Position numbers and translations under genes: made by a program
DNA from: Branchiostoma lanceolatum
Lineage: Eukaryota; Chordata; Leptocardii; Amphioxiformes; Branchiostomatidae
DNA length: 64,000 bases
Assembly (NCBI RefSeq): GCF_035083965.1
Contig: NC_089726.1
Span: 16,807,501-16,871,500, forward strand
Direction: 5' to 3'
Shown here: in pieces, positions 1-27,482 of the stretch
Numbering within the stretch: the stretch's first letter is position 1
Layout: every line of letters starts with the position of its first letter
Notes under the pieces: model-generated
Told to the model about the DNA's origin: nothing
Seen by the model: the letters and a program-made list of their open reading frames with translations, nothing else
The model's database searches: none

Positions 1-2513
1 AAGTACAAATTTGGGATCACCACAGACTTAACTTGTAGATGTATGTCATAAGCTTCAGTTTGACTCAGGTCTGAAGAATTGTGCGTGGATGAAAAAGGGA
101 ATCACTTAGAGGAATGTCAGTACTTTTTGTAACCGCTGAAATGTTTGGTCCATACCATAATAAAGTAGTTCATGGTTTGAACTGTGCATGCGCAGTGTGA
201 TGCAATGTGGGTAATATGTCAAAGACCAAGGCCCCCCGAGACAAACAAACAAGCACATACGTCTAAACATGGAATCAGACATGGTCTAGACAAGTACAGC
301 AACTGTTATGGTCGCAGAACACAGTATTAAGGGGCGACCCCCGTCCTCAATAGTAGTTCAGGTATAAAGTAGTGCATCACATTGCTTGAAAAGGCCGTAG
401 TTTTTCTTCTGTGCACGTTAGCGAGGCAGAAATTGTGGTGAATGGTAGAGGAATATGTCAGTTTTGAGACTGTACGAGTTGGATTACGATGTTTGTTCGG
501 TCGGCTTGGATTCGCACCCGAATATTGTAACCGCCCAACTACTGTGCGTCGGCTGCAGTATGATGACCTCACATAATAAAGGTCATAACAAAGTGGCTTT
601 TAAAAGAGAACGAGCCGGCAACTTTAAGCTTGTTTTCACATATATTGTAGATTGAACCCTGAAGTCAAACATATTAAAATCTTGCACCTTGACTATGCAC
701 CCTACTATAAATGTTGAAGCGTCGAAGCTTCTCACTTTGGGGTTCTTAACCATGTAAGTCCCTATAGGCGAAATACTATGGTCTGCGACCTTAAGAAGTT
801 AGGGGCCTTCACCTCTGACATCACACATGAGCAATTCAAAGTGTGAACCAGCTTTTAGGGTACAAAATACCCATCTGCAACCTACATCTGAAATCGTAGA
901 CATAAGAATTAAATATGAACATGTAGAATTCTGGTAATGTGCAATTTTGCAGGTGACAGGGAAAGTATTTTGACTGAATTTTAATTTATGTATGTGCACA
1001 GACATATTCATGGAGCTATTTATATTGTATAGATGCTTTTATGTATGTATTATATGTATTTTTTTAATTACTAGTAACCACTTTGATAGTTTCAGTTCAT
1101 GCATAGTTTCAACTTGTCCAAGCCCCATTCACTCTTAAAGGAACAACATGGTCATCAAAATCCCTATGAACCTACGTGAAAAAAAAATCTTGGTCATTTC
1201 TTTAATTCTTGTGATATCACAAGATAGAAACAACATCGATCTTTACTTTTATGATATACTGTGTGCTATTCTTCAGTGAACTTCCAACAGGAAGCAGTCA
1301 CTAATTGGATGACATTGAAGAAAAAAAGCTCTTCCGTTATCACATTTGTCTGGCCATTAGTCTCCAAAAACATACAATCTGCAGAGATAACTAAGTTACC
1401 ATTGGCATTGGAAGGATCTGGTAATTGAAAGCTGGCAGCAGAAGTGAAAAGGAAAGTGCACTTGTTATTATAGAGGCTTTGTAGATTTCCCCCAAGTCTT
1501 TACCCCTACTTGTGGTAGGATTTGCATGCAGAGTTTGCACATGATATCTGGGTCTAACACAGTTCTAAGCCACAAAAAGCCAAAAGTTCTGCTCGTAGTC
1601 ATATCTTGTCATAAACCAAGCAACAAATGAACCATGAACAAATACCTAGTATATGCAGATGATCTCCTTTGTAGAAGTAATAAATCTAGAATAGGTCTAA
1701 CACTTAATAGTTATTATGCATTTATCGCCATACGCCAAGGGTATACTGTTGCCCCCATTCAGGACTTAAGATGGGGATCCTTTATCAGTTGTTGAGGTCA
1801 TTGAGCAATGTCATTAAATGACTTCCATCACTCAATAAAATAACCTCCCCTCAATTAGAAAAGGGTGTAGCATACTCCATAAGACATATAAGGTACTACA
1901 TATATCTATTTCTGGTATTAAAAAAGCCCTCCATGGTGTTGCAATTGGTTCCACTTCAATAATTGTCATGGTTCATACTGTGAACTTGAACTTACATGTA
2001 CACGCGATTGAGTTTCCCAACCTTGACCCTCTCAGGTTGCGAACCAACAAGGTTCAATACTGGCACTGATATTGTGATCACACTGTATGACATGGTCTTC
2101 CAATAGTGCTGGTACTGCCGAAACCTAAGTACTGGAACATTAATGTACCAGTACTCAAATACATAACTTGTTACTTATTTTGTCACTAATAACACGTGAT
2201 TCCTAAAGATGAAACTTTTTCACTTGGAAAAGGCTAAACCTTGTACATGTATGGCTGTTGAAATCAGTTTCATATTTGATCTGAGATCCTTTTGAAAACA
2301 TGGGTTCTCTGCAAAATATACATGGAGTCTAACCAAACATCCTGTTTATGCATCTTTCTGTCATCATTGGAAGACCACAGTTTACTTGTCAAATTGTTCA
2401 GGACAGGTAGAGGTACCTAGTCATGTAAACCTCTGTACCTGTACCTGGTGTTATTTTAGGTTCACAGCACTATCTTCCAGTGTTTTTACAGTCCAATAAT
2501 TGTTCTATTCCAG
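1..2513. other. No exon seen; probably intron upstream of the first visible phosphatase exon
   Basis: The first visible phosphatase exon encodes only the C-terminal half of a fibronectin III domain, so at least one more exon must lie upstream. I looked for a phase-0 exon carrying the missing N-terminal half with its conserved Trp and found none that convinced me. The short open frames here have no family features. A GGTACAGG/ACCTGTACC-rich stretch near 2400-2455 resembles sequence near 13.1 kb and is probably repeat-derived. Confidence 0.55.
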
Positions 2514-19469
<16,956 letters not shown>

Positions 19470-22400
19470 GGTTGCTGAACACTGACCAGGTCTTACTGTC
19501 TCTACTGAACATATGTCTTCCTATTGTGCACTATTATTTCTACAGACAAGGGTAGCTAGATGTAGGTCTCTTATGAAGTGAACACAGTCAACCAACCGGT
19601 GCTTCTCTTCAGATAAACTAATTAGATATCAAACACAATCTTCCTTGACCGTTGTGTCTGTAGAAAGCCATTGTAAGAGTTCATTTGAATTTACCTGTAT
19701 CTGTTTTTAGCTGTTCTGTGTTGTAGTGTTTGTTTTGAGAGCAGAGAAAGTAAGATGTGCAGAAGAAATAGTTGGTATTGACTGAGAGTGTTGTAAAGTT
19801 GGTAATGGAAGTCTATACAGAGAGATGATGATTGTGTATAATGTATAAATCTGTTGTCGGTGTAACCAGTATTCAGGAGCTGTTGGTGTCTGTATGTGGT
19901 GTGGTGTACATGTCTGTTAAAGTAAACAAGAAAACAAATGCCTGTACGCTTTTGTACAGTCAACATTTAATTTTTTCCTTTTTGTAACAAAAAACATGTA
20001 TACCATTGATATTTGTTGCTTCCTTTGCACTGTAGTTTATTTCTGTGTATTTCTAAAGTTGCCAAGATAATATTGATAGCTTCCCATGTATTGCGCTGCC
20101 TTTATCTGAATTTGTAAGAGGTGCTAGTGAGCTTAGGCAGGACTTGCTTTGCAGGCAAGCAGCAAATTACCTAAAACTTTATCAGTAACAATTTTGTTTA
20201 TATCATGTACATAAGAAAAAGTGTATCGTGGGATGAGGGCTCAGTCAGGAATCCTTTGTGCAAAGCAGCTGAACGTATAGCAAGTGGATTGACATGTTTG
20301 TGCTCAGATGCCAAAACGTGTATATTTGATTTTCTATGATTCTGTGAGTCGAAAATTGAAGAGGAAGGAGGGAGGGTGAGGCAAAGGCTGCCATGTTTGC
20401 TTGGAGCAAAAAGAATGAGGGCAGTCAGAGGTTCAAAATGCTCTTCCTTTTCCTGTCGTACTCAATCTCGACGCATGATGTGTGAACACAGAAGTGGTTG
20501 ACTTGGCAGCGGAACTTTTTGAGTAGTAGTAAAAATTAGCAGAGCTTTATTTTAGTGAATTACATGTTCCTAGACTACCGGAGGTCGGTTTTAGCAAGTA
20601 CGGACAAAACTGCCAAATTTGCCGAAATGAAACAGCAAATTTTTCCATTCAGTATCATGTGGTAGTTTGTGTATATGTGCGCACAGTGAGGGATTGTAGG
20701 TAGATAGGATAGAAGTGTGGCCATGACAGAATATAGCACTAAAGTCTTGTTGTAGCATATCGGGATGATGGAGAATCAAATATTTTATACGAGGATATAT
20801 GATACAAGTTTATATACGTTTATAACATGTTTGTTTTTTATTGTCATGATGATCATATCATCTACATTAGTCCAGACCTCACTTTCGAGCATTGACAGGG
20901 AACATGGGTACATGTAGATAGACATGTGCTAGTATTGTAGAAGGGGAAATAAGCCTGTATATGTTGATGTTATATATGAGTAGAGGTCTCAAACGGTTAA
21001 TCAAGAGTGTGATGAAACATGTAAAGAAGACACTGTTGTGGGGAAATGACAGCTACGAATGTAAAGTCCCAACTTTTTCAGCCCTTAAAAGTTGTTTTGT
21101 TCAAATTGCCATTTGTATAAGGCATTCGAGGCCCAAACATTGCTTTTTTAATTTTTTGTTGAATGCATTTGGCACAAGCAGGAAAGTTGTTGCCTTGTTT
21201 AAGAGTCTGAGCTCTTGGTTTTGTACAAAGCTGTCAGGAAGAGAGGGCCATGTCCTTATGTTGTATATTTGACATAACTAAGGCTGTCTGTCACAGTTAG
21301 GCCACTGTAAGCAGCATAAAAGGTCTGTCACAGACATGCATTTTGTTGTCAGTGATTTTCCTTTCATGTCAAATATTTGACCTTTTTTTTTAGACCTTCA
21401 ATCACACAGTTATCTTCCTTGGTTTTTACCTGTCTATATACATGTATATTAACATCTTTATTTCAATTTGAATTTTTTTTTTATAAAGATCTAAAGATTT
21501 TTTTATAAAAAGTGTCAACAGTGACAAATGAACGTATAGCACATGTTAAAGGGTGGCATTGGCATTGTAAGTGGATTGTAGGATTCTCTGCTAGTGATGT
21601 GATTGTGAATTGAGTATTATTTTAAGTTCCGTCTGTGCCATTCTGAGTGACATCAAAATTGGTGATAGATTTTGTAAATGCACGAAAGCATATCTTACTG
21701 TGCAAACGGTATCAAATGTGCAAAAAGTTTCATAGTGTTACCACCATGAAAATGAAGGATCAGTATATCAGGAAGTGTTACAGTATAATGGTGGATGATG
21801 TACATAGTGCCATTTTTAAGCGGGCAACTACCAAAGGTAGAATCCCAGCTCTTACCTTAGTCCAAGTCGTCGGGAGCTATTTTTCTAATTGTGGCTGGAG
21901 CAATTTGTAACAAGTTGAGCACAGATATTACCATAGTTTGTGAATCCTGCATATATTTTGATGCTAGTTTAAGTATTAATGAATGGCTTCCGATAACTAA
22001 AGGTACCTTGTCATCAAAGGAAGTTTATGTACCAAGGATGCAGAAATGAATATTTTTGCAAAAGGAAGGAAATTGTAGATATTGTACAGAGCATAGATAT
22101 TTTGTTCTTTATTTAAGATTCTTTTCAGTTTTTTATTATTTAGATTTAATCTAAAACATAGTACAATTTTGTAGGGGCTGGTATGTAACCCCCTAAAGAC
22201 AGTAATATGTATGGTTGCTGTGATGTCTGTTAACTGCCTTCTATTATGTCGGTCAACTTTGGCCACATCAATTTAAATGGGTGATTCTTGTACATTTACA
22301 CGGGAAGTTGTTTTATTAAAAGCAATGAAACAGTACCATCTCGGTCTTTTGTAACAAACTTAAATTTCAGACCTTCAAAGGAAACCAAAGGACGTTATTA

Positions 22401-22477
22401 AAAAACTACACAATTAAACTGGTGTGGCCATGGGTAAGTGATATTTATACTCTTGCAGGCATAGTAGCAGGCACATT

Positions 22478-22577
22478 ACTGAGTTTTCAGTCACATGACT
22501 GAGTTCTCAGTCACATTACCGAGTTTTCAGTCACATGACTGACTTTTCAGTAACATTATTGAGTTCTCAGTAACTTG
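22478..22577. repeat. Short minisatellite of about 20 bp
   Basis: About five imperfect copies of a unit like GAGTTTTCAGTCACATGACT, with variants TTCTCAG and GTAACATTA. It lies within the presumed phosphatase 3'UTR. Confidence 0.75.
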
Positions 22578-23168
22578 AAGATTTTTTAGGCCTGAAAGTG
22601 AGATGCTTTCTTTTGAAGGATACATGTATATCATACCATGGGAATGTTTTGACAGTTTTAGTTTCACTTTGCAATAGGAGAAACAATACTACGTGATGTA
22701 ACTAAACAGGTTTTAGTCAGCATATTATACACCTTATAAGTTTTCTAAGGATATCCTGTATCAATGTCTAAAGATGACTGTTACCATGGTAATGAAGAAG
22801 TTGATGACCAATCTGTAAACATGCAATTGTTGTGTATCATATTATCTGCAACAAGAAGTGAAACAAGCAACATTTAGGCTTAATAAGTGGCATACAGAAG
22901 TTATGACCATGCAAGTCAAATGAAATAAGTTGACGAAGGGCAATGACAGTGGTAAGCATTGTCTTCCATTAATTTTGACGTTTTGAAGAAAACTGAGCTT
23001 AAGCAATGCTGTACATTGTGTGAAGCATGTATTTTTAGTTGCAAGGAGCTGAGACAAGACAAGACAATGCATATAATTTACTTACTTAGTAATTTGTTTA
23101 TATAAAGAGTTACATTTGGATTTGCAGCTTGAGTTGATGGTGACACAATTTCTTATACAAAACTAGTA

Positions 23169-23174
23169 AATAAA
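23169..23174 (+). terminator. Poly(A) signal AATAAA, likely end of the phosphatase mRNA
   Basis: AATAAA is followed within 50 bases by a U/GU-rich stretch. It is the last good signal before the opposite-strand gene. Confidence 0.45.
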
Positions 23175-23214
23175 CCCTCGCTTGGAGAACTCAGTCTATA
23201 GCTTGGACCTTGTT

Positions 23215-23220
23215 TTTATT
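23215..23220 (-). terminator. Poly(A) signal for the minus-strand 189-residue gene
   Basis: TTTATT on the plus strand gives AATAAA on the minus strand, about 420 bases past the minus-strand stop codon. It lies only 41 bases from the plus-strand signal, so the two transcripts converge here. Confidence 0.4.
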
Positions 23221-23637
23221 CACTACATAGAAATATACAAATACATGTCTGGACAATGACATACATGAGATAATTAAGATATTGTAATTATAGTAGTTGC
23301 TACTATTTGCTACTTTCATATGACGAATATTATAATAGCATTCACCTCAACTGAGGACGACCGCTTTACCTTTTACTGAAATTGACAATAGTCTATATGG
23401 GACTTCTTGAAATGCACTTACGAGTGCTGGCATATCTGCAACATTTGTACTTGGCATATACTGTATTATTTTCCTTATCATCAACACTGTTGTTGTACAG
23501 TTTTGCTATTGGCCTTATGCAGGTTGGTACATTACATGTTAATTCTATCGAGTCAAACCGATACTGCATTCTCTTGGTAGAATACAAGTCCATGGAAAAT
23601 TTAAAACTATTTTGACAACATTTCGGCGCATGTGATT

Positions 23638-24893
23638 TTAGATAGAGATTTTATTCCTGAAAGACATCGACGAAAGTGCCCTTTTAATGATGCCTTTCTT
23701 TTTACCTGCTACTTCAACGCTCATGGGTGTTGACTCGACATTGTAAATCGGAAAGTCGTCGGGCACTCCTCTTCTCATCGACGCTTCCGTGGTGAAATAT
23801 ATCAAGTTCCAGGCCTCGGGCGGGCCAGTGTTCTCGGGCGGTGCAGACGCGACCTCACCCCGTATAGCAAACTCCTGCGATGCGTTGACTGGAACAATCC
23901 TGGCGCTATAACTCCTCTGAGGAATGCGTGACAACTTGAGAGCGCCCTGTTCTCTTGGTAGCTCATGAGGCCAAACGTTCTCCGGCACAACTGTTCCTTG
24001 GTACGCGTAAGCCAGGGGCAGGCCAAATCTTGAGTTGAACTGCGTTTGTCCCGGATAAACGTAGTTGTCATAGGTATAGAGTGGACCGGGCACCTAGTGA
24101 GGTATGGGGAGGAACACATAATCATGTACAGCAGCTATTTTCCTGATTCTTATCAAGTTTTGGGACTAAGGTCGGACGTAAGCCTGGTTTGGAACTTCAC
24201 ATATTTCGAGGTTGATATATATTTCTGCAACAAGCCACATATTAAGGGGGAGAATTTTACTACATTGAGGATTGCGAGCCATCCTGGTTCGACCTGTAGC
24301 ATGATAGATTCGGTAACACAATACCGGCCATCCCAGGTAGGACTGACCTGGGATTTACCTTAAGCCTGGGTCATCATCTTGTTATCTACATCTCGTCATG
24401 CGTGATGTCCGACACACAAACACGTATGACATCACTCAAACAGCAATGTTTGGAAACTAGAAGAACCGCCTACAGTTTAACCAGCTATTACGCAGCTACC
24501 GCTGTGAGTACAATTAAATGAGTCGTTTCAGCAGATTTATAATGCCGTGTACAGAAATACAACAATCGTAGAACAGTTCCTGTATAAGTAAACCACTGCG
24601 TCCATTCCTTTTATTTTTACCGATGAAAGGTCATAGAACATAAACAGGTGTGGTCCCTGTATGCTTGGGTATGCTCGGAATTCGTGCTAGGGTAGACCTC
24701 TCGCACGGACATTGTGGTTTCTAAATCTCTCTTCTCGTGGACGACCTGAAATTAACGGGGAAGGAAGAGGCTACCGTACCTGCTGCGACAGTGGACGGTA
24801 CCGCGGCGTGTAGACCAGCTCGCCGGCGGCATAGGAATGGCTCCTCCTGGGGGGTTGCAGCCGACGGCCAGGGGGCGCGTGCGTGCCCTGCAT
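23638..24893 (-). CDS. Two-exon gene, 189-residue protein of unknown function
   Basis: The coding parts are 24893-24780 and 24093-23638. The 5' part ends at a GTACGG donor in phase 0. The 3' exon follows a CTCACTAG acceptor, also in phase 0, and runs 151 codons to TAA. The start chosen is the ATG at 24893 (MQGTHAPP). The same frame stays open to another ATG at 25022, which would add 43 residues. The protein has no signal peptide or membrane segment. It is rich in Pro, Tyr and Arg (YTPRYRPLSQQVPGPLYTYD across the junction) and ends with a basic segment (AGKKKGIIKRALSSMSFRNK). I do not recognise the family. The Tyr/Pro-rich style loosely recalls small ciliary or sperm microtubule-lumen proteins, but that is a guess. 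It is transcribed towards the phosphatase gene. Confidence 0.65.
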
Positions 24894-25355
24894 CGAGACG
24901 ACAGACCGCCTCTTTCCGCTTCTGTAAACCGTTCGGGGCAGGCGCAACAGGTGTCTACACAGAGAAAGGCAAAAGGTGGCCCAGTTAAGCGGAACAATAC
25001 CGTGGGAACGTGGTGGTGACATCCCGACACCGGTTCTTCGTGTCTGTTCGGTTCAACATGAGAACCTGAGGCATATCGCGGGCACTAGACTAAGTTTTAA
25101 CAATTGATTGTTGAGATAACTACCTAATGAATTTTGGTTAGTGAACATGGCCCAATTATCCCCAGCTAATGACGGGGTGTGGTCAAAGATGTAAAGATAA
25201 CAAGGTCAATGTACTGACATCCTTTCTTACCAGCGACGTTGCTCCTATCACATTGTGTCTTGCAACTCCTAAGTGCCAGGTACAGGCGTAAAGTGCCTAG
25301 TGCCTTTTCCCAGTAGTCCAACAGGAAGTGTATCAGGCATTTAATACAAGAACAT

Positions 25356-25490
25356 TGTTGAATAAAAAGAATCTTTTAACACAGCCAACTGATTTATTCA
25401 ACCGACGTTTCGGTGACCATCTGTCACCTTCATCAAGGCAATTCTGACTGGTTCACATTGCACTGCAGCACAGGTGTCGCTGCTTATAGA
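25356..25490. mobile_element. Retroelement terminal fragment (CGACGTTTCGGTGACC type)
   Basis: It contains GATTTATTCAACCGACGTTT followed by CGGTGACC and then CACCTTCATCAAGG. This motif, ATGAAGGTGACAG...CGAAACGTCGG on the other strand, is one I associate with ends of Penelope-like elements in marine invertebrates. No reverse transcriptase or GIY-YIG frame is nearby, so this would be a truncated end. A related fragment lies at 15310-15378. Confidence 0.45.
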
Positions 25491-27261
25491 TGCTTGTTAC
25501 TTGCATGTCCGTACACTAGTACTAGTGCGACATGAGGGCCGTCTGCTCTTGAAATTACTCAAGTGACGTTCCTAACTTCCTGCTAAGAGGAACATTACTG
25601 AACTGATTTCAAGAGTAGACGATTCGAACGTCTTAAATGTGGGATGACGTGTGGTATCTTTTCTTAGCTTAAGATAACGATCTTCATACGATTTCCCCAC
25701 CCTTTCAACAGAAAAGAAAAGATTCCTTCCTACCTTCACTGCACTGAACCTCAGCCACTTCCACAAAACGTAGCCCTATATGTCCGTTCGGAATATTTAC
25801 TTTTACGAAAACATTAACTAGCATAAACCATTGGTACTACTGCCCTGTACCCTGAATGCTTTAACCGCATTCACTGTGTTGCTTCTTCGCACATAAAGTC
25901 ACCTGACAAAGATTTGGGCATTCTTCTTCCTTCAGTCCTAGAACAAAGGCCGATACAATCAAAATGACACGTTTGATAGCAGAAGAAAGAAGAATCAGTC
26001 TGAAATGTTCAGCGAAGCCTTTCTTGTATGATAGATTTGAAGAGCCAGTGCAATTCCGTTAATGAGTTACCATTATGCACCTTACATACCGAACAAACGA
26101 GGACTACTTAAGAATACTGGATGAACATTAATTGTGCAAACGAAGGTCAGCAAAGGTGACACTGTCCTTTGTGACCGGCTATCGAGGGGTAAAAGCAGCT
26201 TGACATGAACACAATGTTACAGTGGTGTAGTAGTATATTCTTCAGTAGTGATCACAATGTTGGACATGACATACTAGAAGGTCACACCAAAATTTACAAC
26301 ATCCGTGTACGCACCACCACCAACTAACCTCAAAGTCAGGGTAATGGTTGATGAGCGTCCTCTCACAGACAACCCGCAGTAGATGTCTTCATAGAGGCTA
26401 TGCTGCTGTGGTCAAGATGGCTGCCTGGTATAGAATTGTCCCTTTTGGTGACATACATTTTGTTGTTTCCTTTAGCCCAGTAGTTACGTGGTTTAATCAT
26501 GCAGAAACAGCACAACAAGATGATTTTGTTCTTTGTTGTGGCAGATAAAAGTAGCGTCTAGAGTAACGCGTAGATTCATGATTGTTAGATGGGTGAACAA
26601 ATGACAGTACTTGTGTCGACCTCATTTCAAGTCGTGGCTTTCATGGAGACATTTTTCTGGTCGGACACTAACATATAGAATAACCTAGAACTCTGAAATC
26701 GAACACAGACATATACATGAACCAAAGTAGTAAGACAGGTATAAGATTCTTTAAGGAAAGCAGTAGCTATGGGATTAAGGAGACCTGGACTCATCCTACT
26801 ATAATCTACATCTTGCGATATAATTGTCCGAGTTGGAATGAGCCCAAGAAATCAACACCCAAAAACAAATATGAATACATAACTTTGTGAATTTTGTAAA
26901 TGATCTAGCTAGCACAATACTAGGAGTTACTGAACTTTGGGCTTGACTTTGTCGGTCAAAATGTTACGAAATCCGGCCTCATGAGTTAGCGAACATCGAT
27001 ATGACGAGCTGTTAACGATTTTACGTCGGAAGTTTCCGACGCGTTTCAAAGTCCGTATACGTGCTAACACATGTCTACCGTAGAACTGCAAATAAAGTTA
27101 TCATCACCCACGTACTATATAGCTAGTAGTAGTAGGAGGTCCTTCCAGTTATTCCTTATAATCTAAATCAGTTGGTCAGTCAAGATCACTATGGTATTGG
27201 AAAGAAAGAAAAGTGTATGCCGGCTTGGTAGATGACAACGAAAAGTAATTAAAAGAGATAT

Positions 27262-27322
27262 CAAAGAAGAAGAACTTTATTGCACAACAATCGTACACGG
27301 TACAATACAAAGGTATTTATAA
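27262..27322 (-). repeat. Repeat 3' end with AATAAA (minus strand)
   Basis: On the minus strand this reads TTGTATTGTACCGTGTACGA, then TTGTTGTGCAATAAAGTTCT. It looks like the 3' terminus of a dispersed retroposed element just upstream of the LAMP-like gene. Confidence 0.4.
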
Positions 27323-27482
27323 ACCCCATCACTTTATCTCGTTTCCATAGTTACCCCTCCCCTCCCATGCAATGGTAAACAGCGTGGTCACATTTGACCC
27401 GTCAAGGTTCCGAAGTCCATCACCTGCGTACAATCACGAGACTAACGTGTGAAAAGTTTCAGAGCAGTCTCCGTCGTCTCAC

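Larger units (their letters stand above)
19470..23190 (+). other. Long 3' untranslated region of the phosphatase gene
   Basis: No coding exon or other gene is visible for 3.7 kb after the stop codon, and the stretch is AT-rich and uninterrupted by obvious transposons. Candidate poly(A) signals are ATTAAA at 22315-22320 and AATAAA at 23169-23174. The second is followed by a T-rich run. Which signal is used cannot be told from sequence. Confidence 0.5.
24894..27482. other. Intergenic stretch between divergent genes
   Basis: It separates the minus-strand 189-residue gene from the LAMP-like gene. Apart from the repeats at 25356-25490 and 27262-27322, I see no coding exon or RNA gene. The 5' ends of both genes should lie here; no clear TATA box was found for either. 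Confidence 0.5.

Noticed and set aside
455-655. 66-codon plus-strand frame near the window start
   Set aside because: No similarity to FN3 or carbonic anhydrase sequence and no splice sites that would fit the phosphatase phase.
24046-24363. 105-codon plus-strand frame
   Set aside because: It overlaps the minus-strand exon and its acceptor, and has no splice partners or motif.
24737-25019. Plus-strand GC-rich frames opposite the 5' part of the 189-residue gene
   Set aside because: The minus strand has a donor and phase that join to the downstream exon; the plus-strand frames have no partner.
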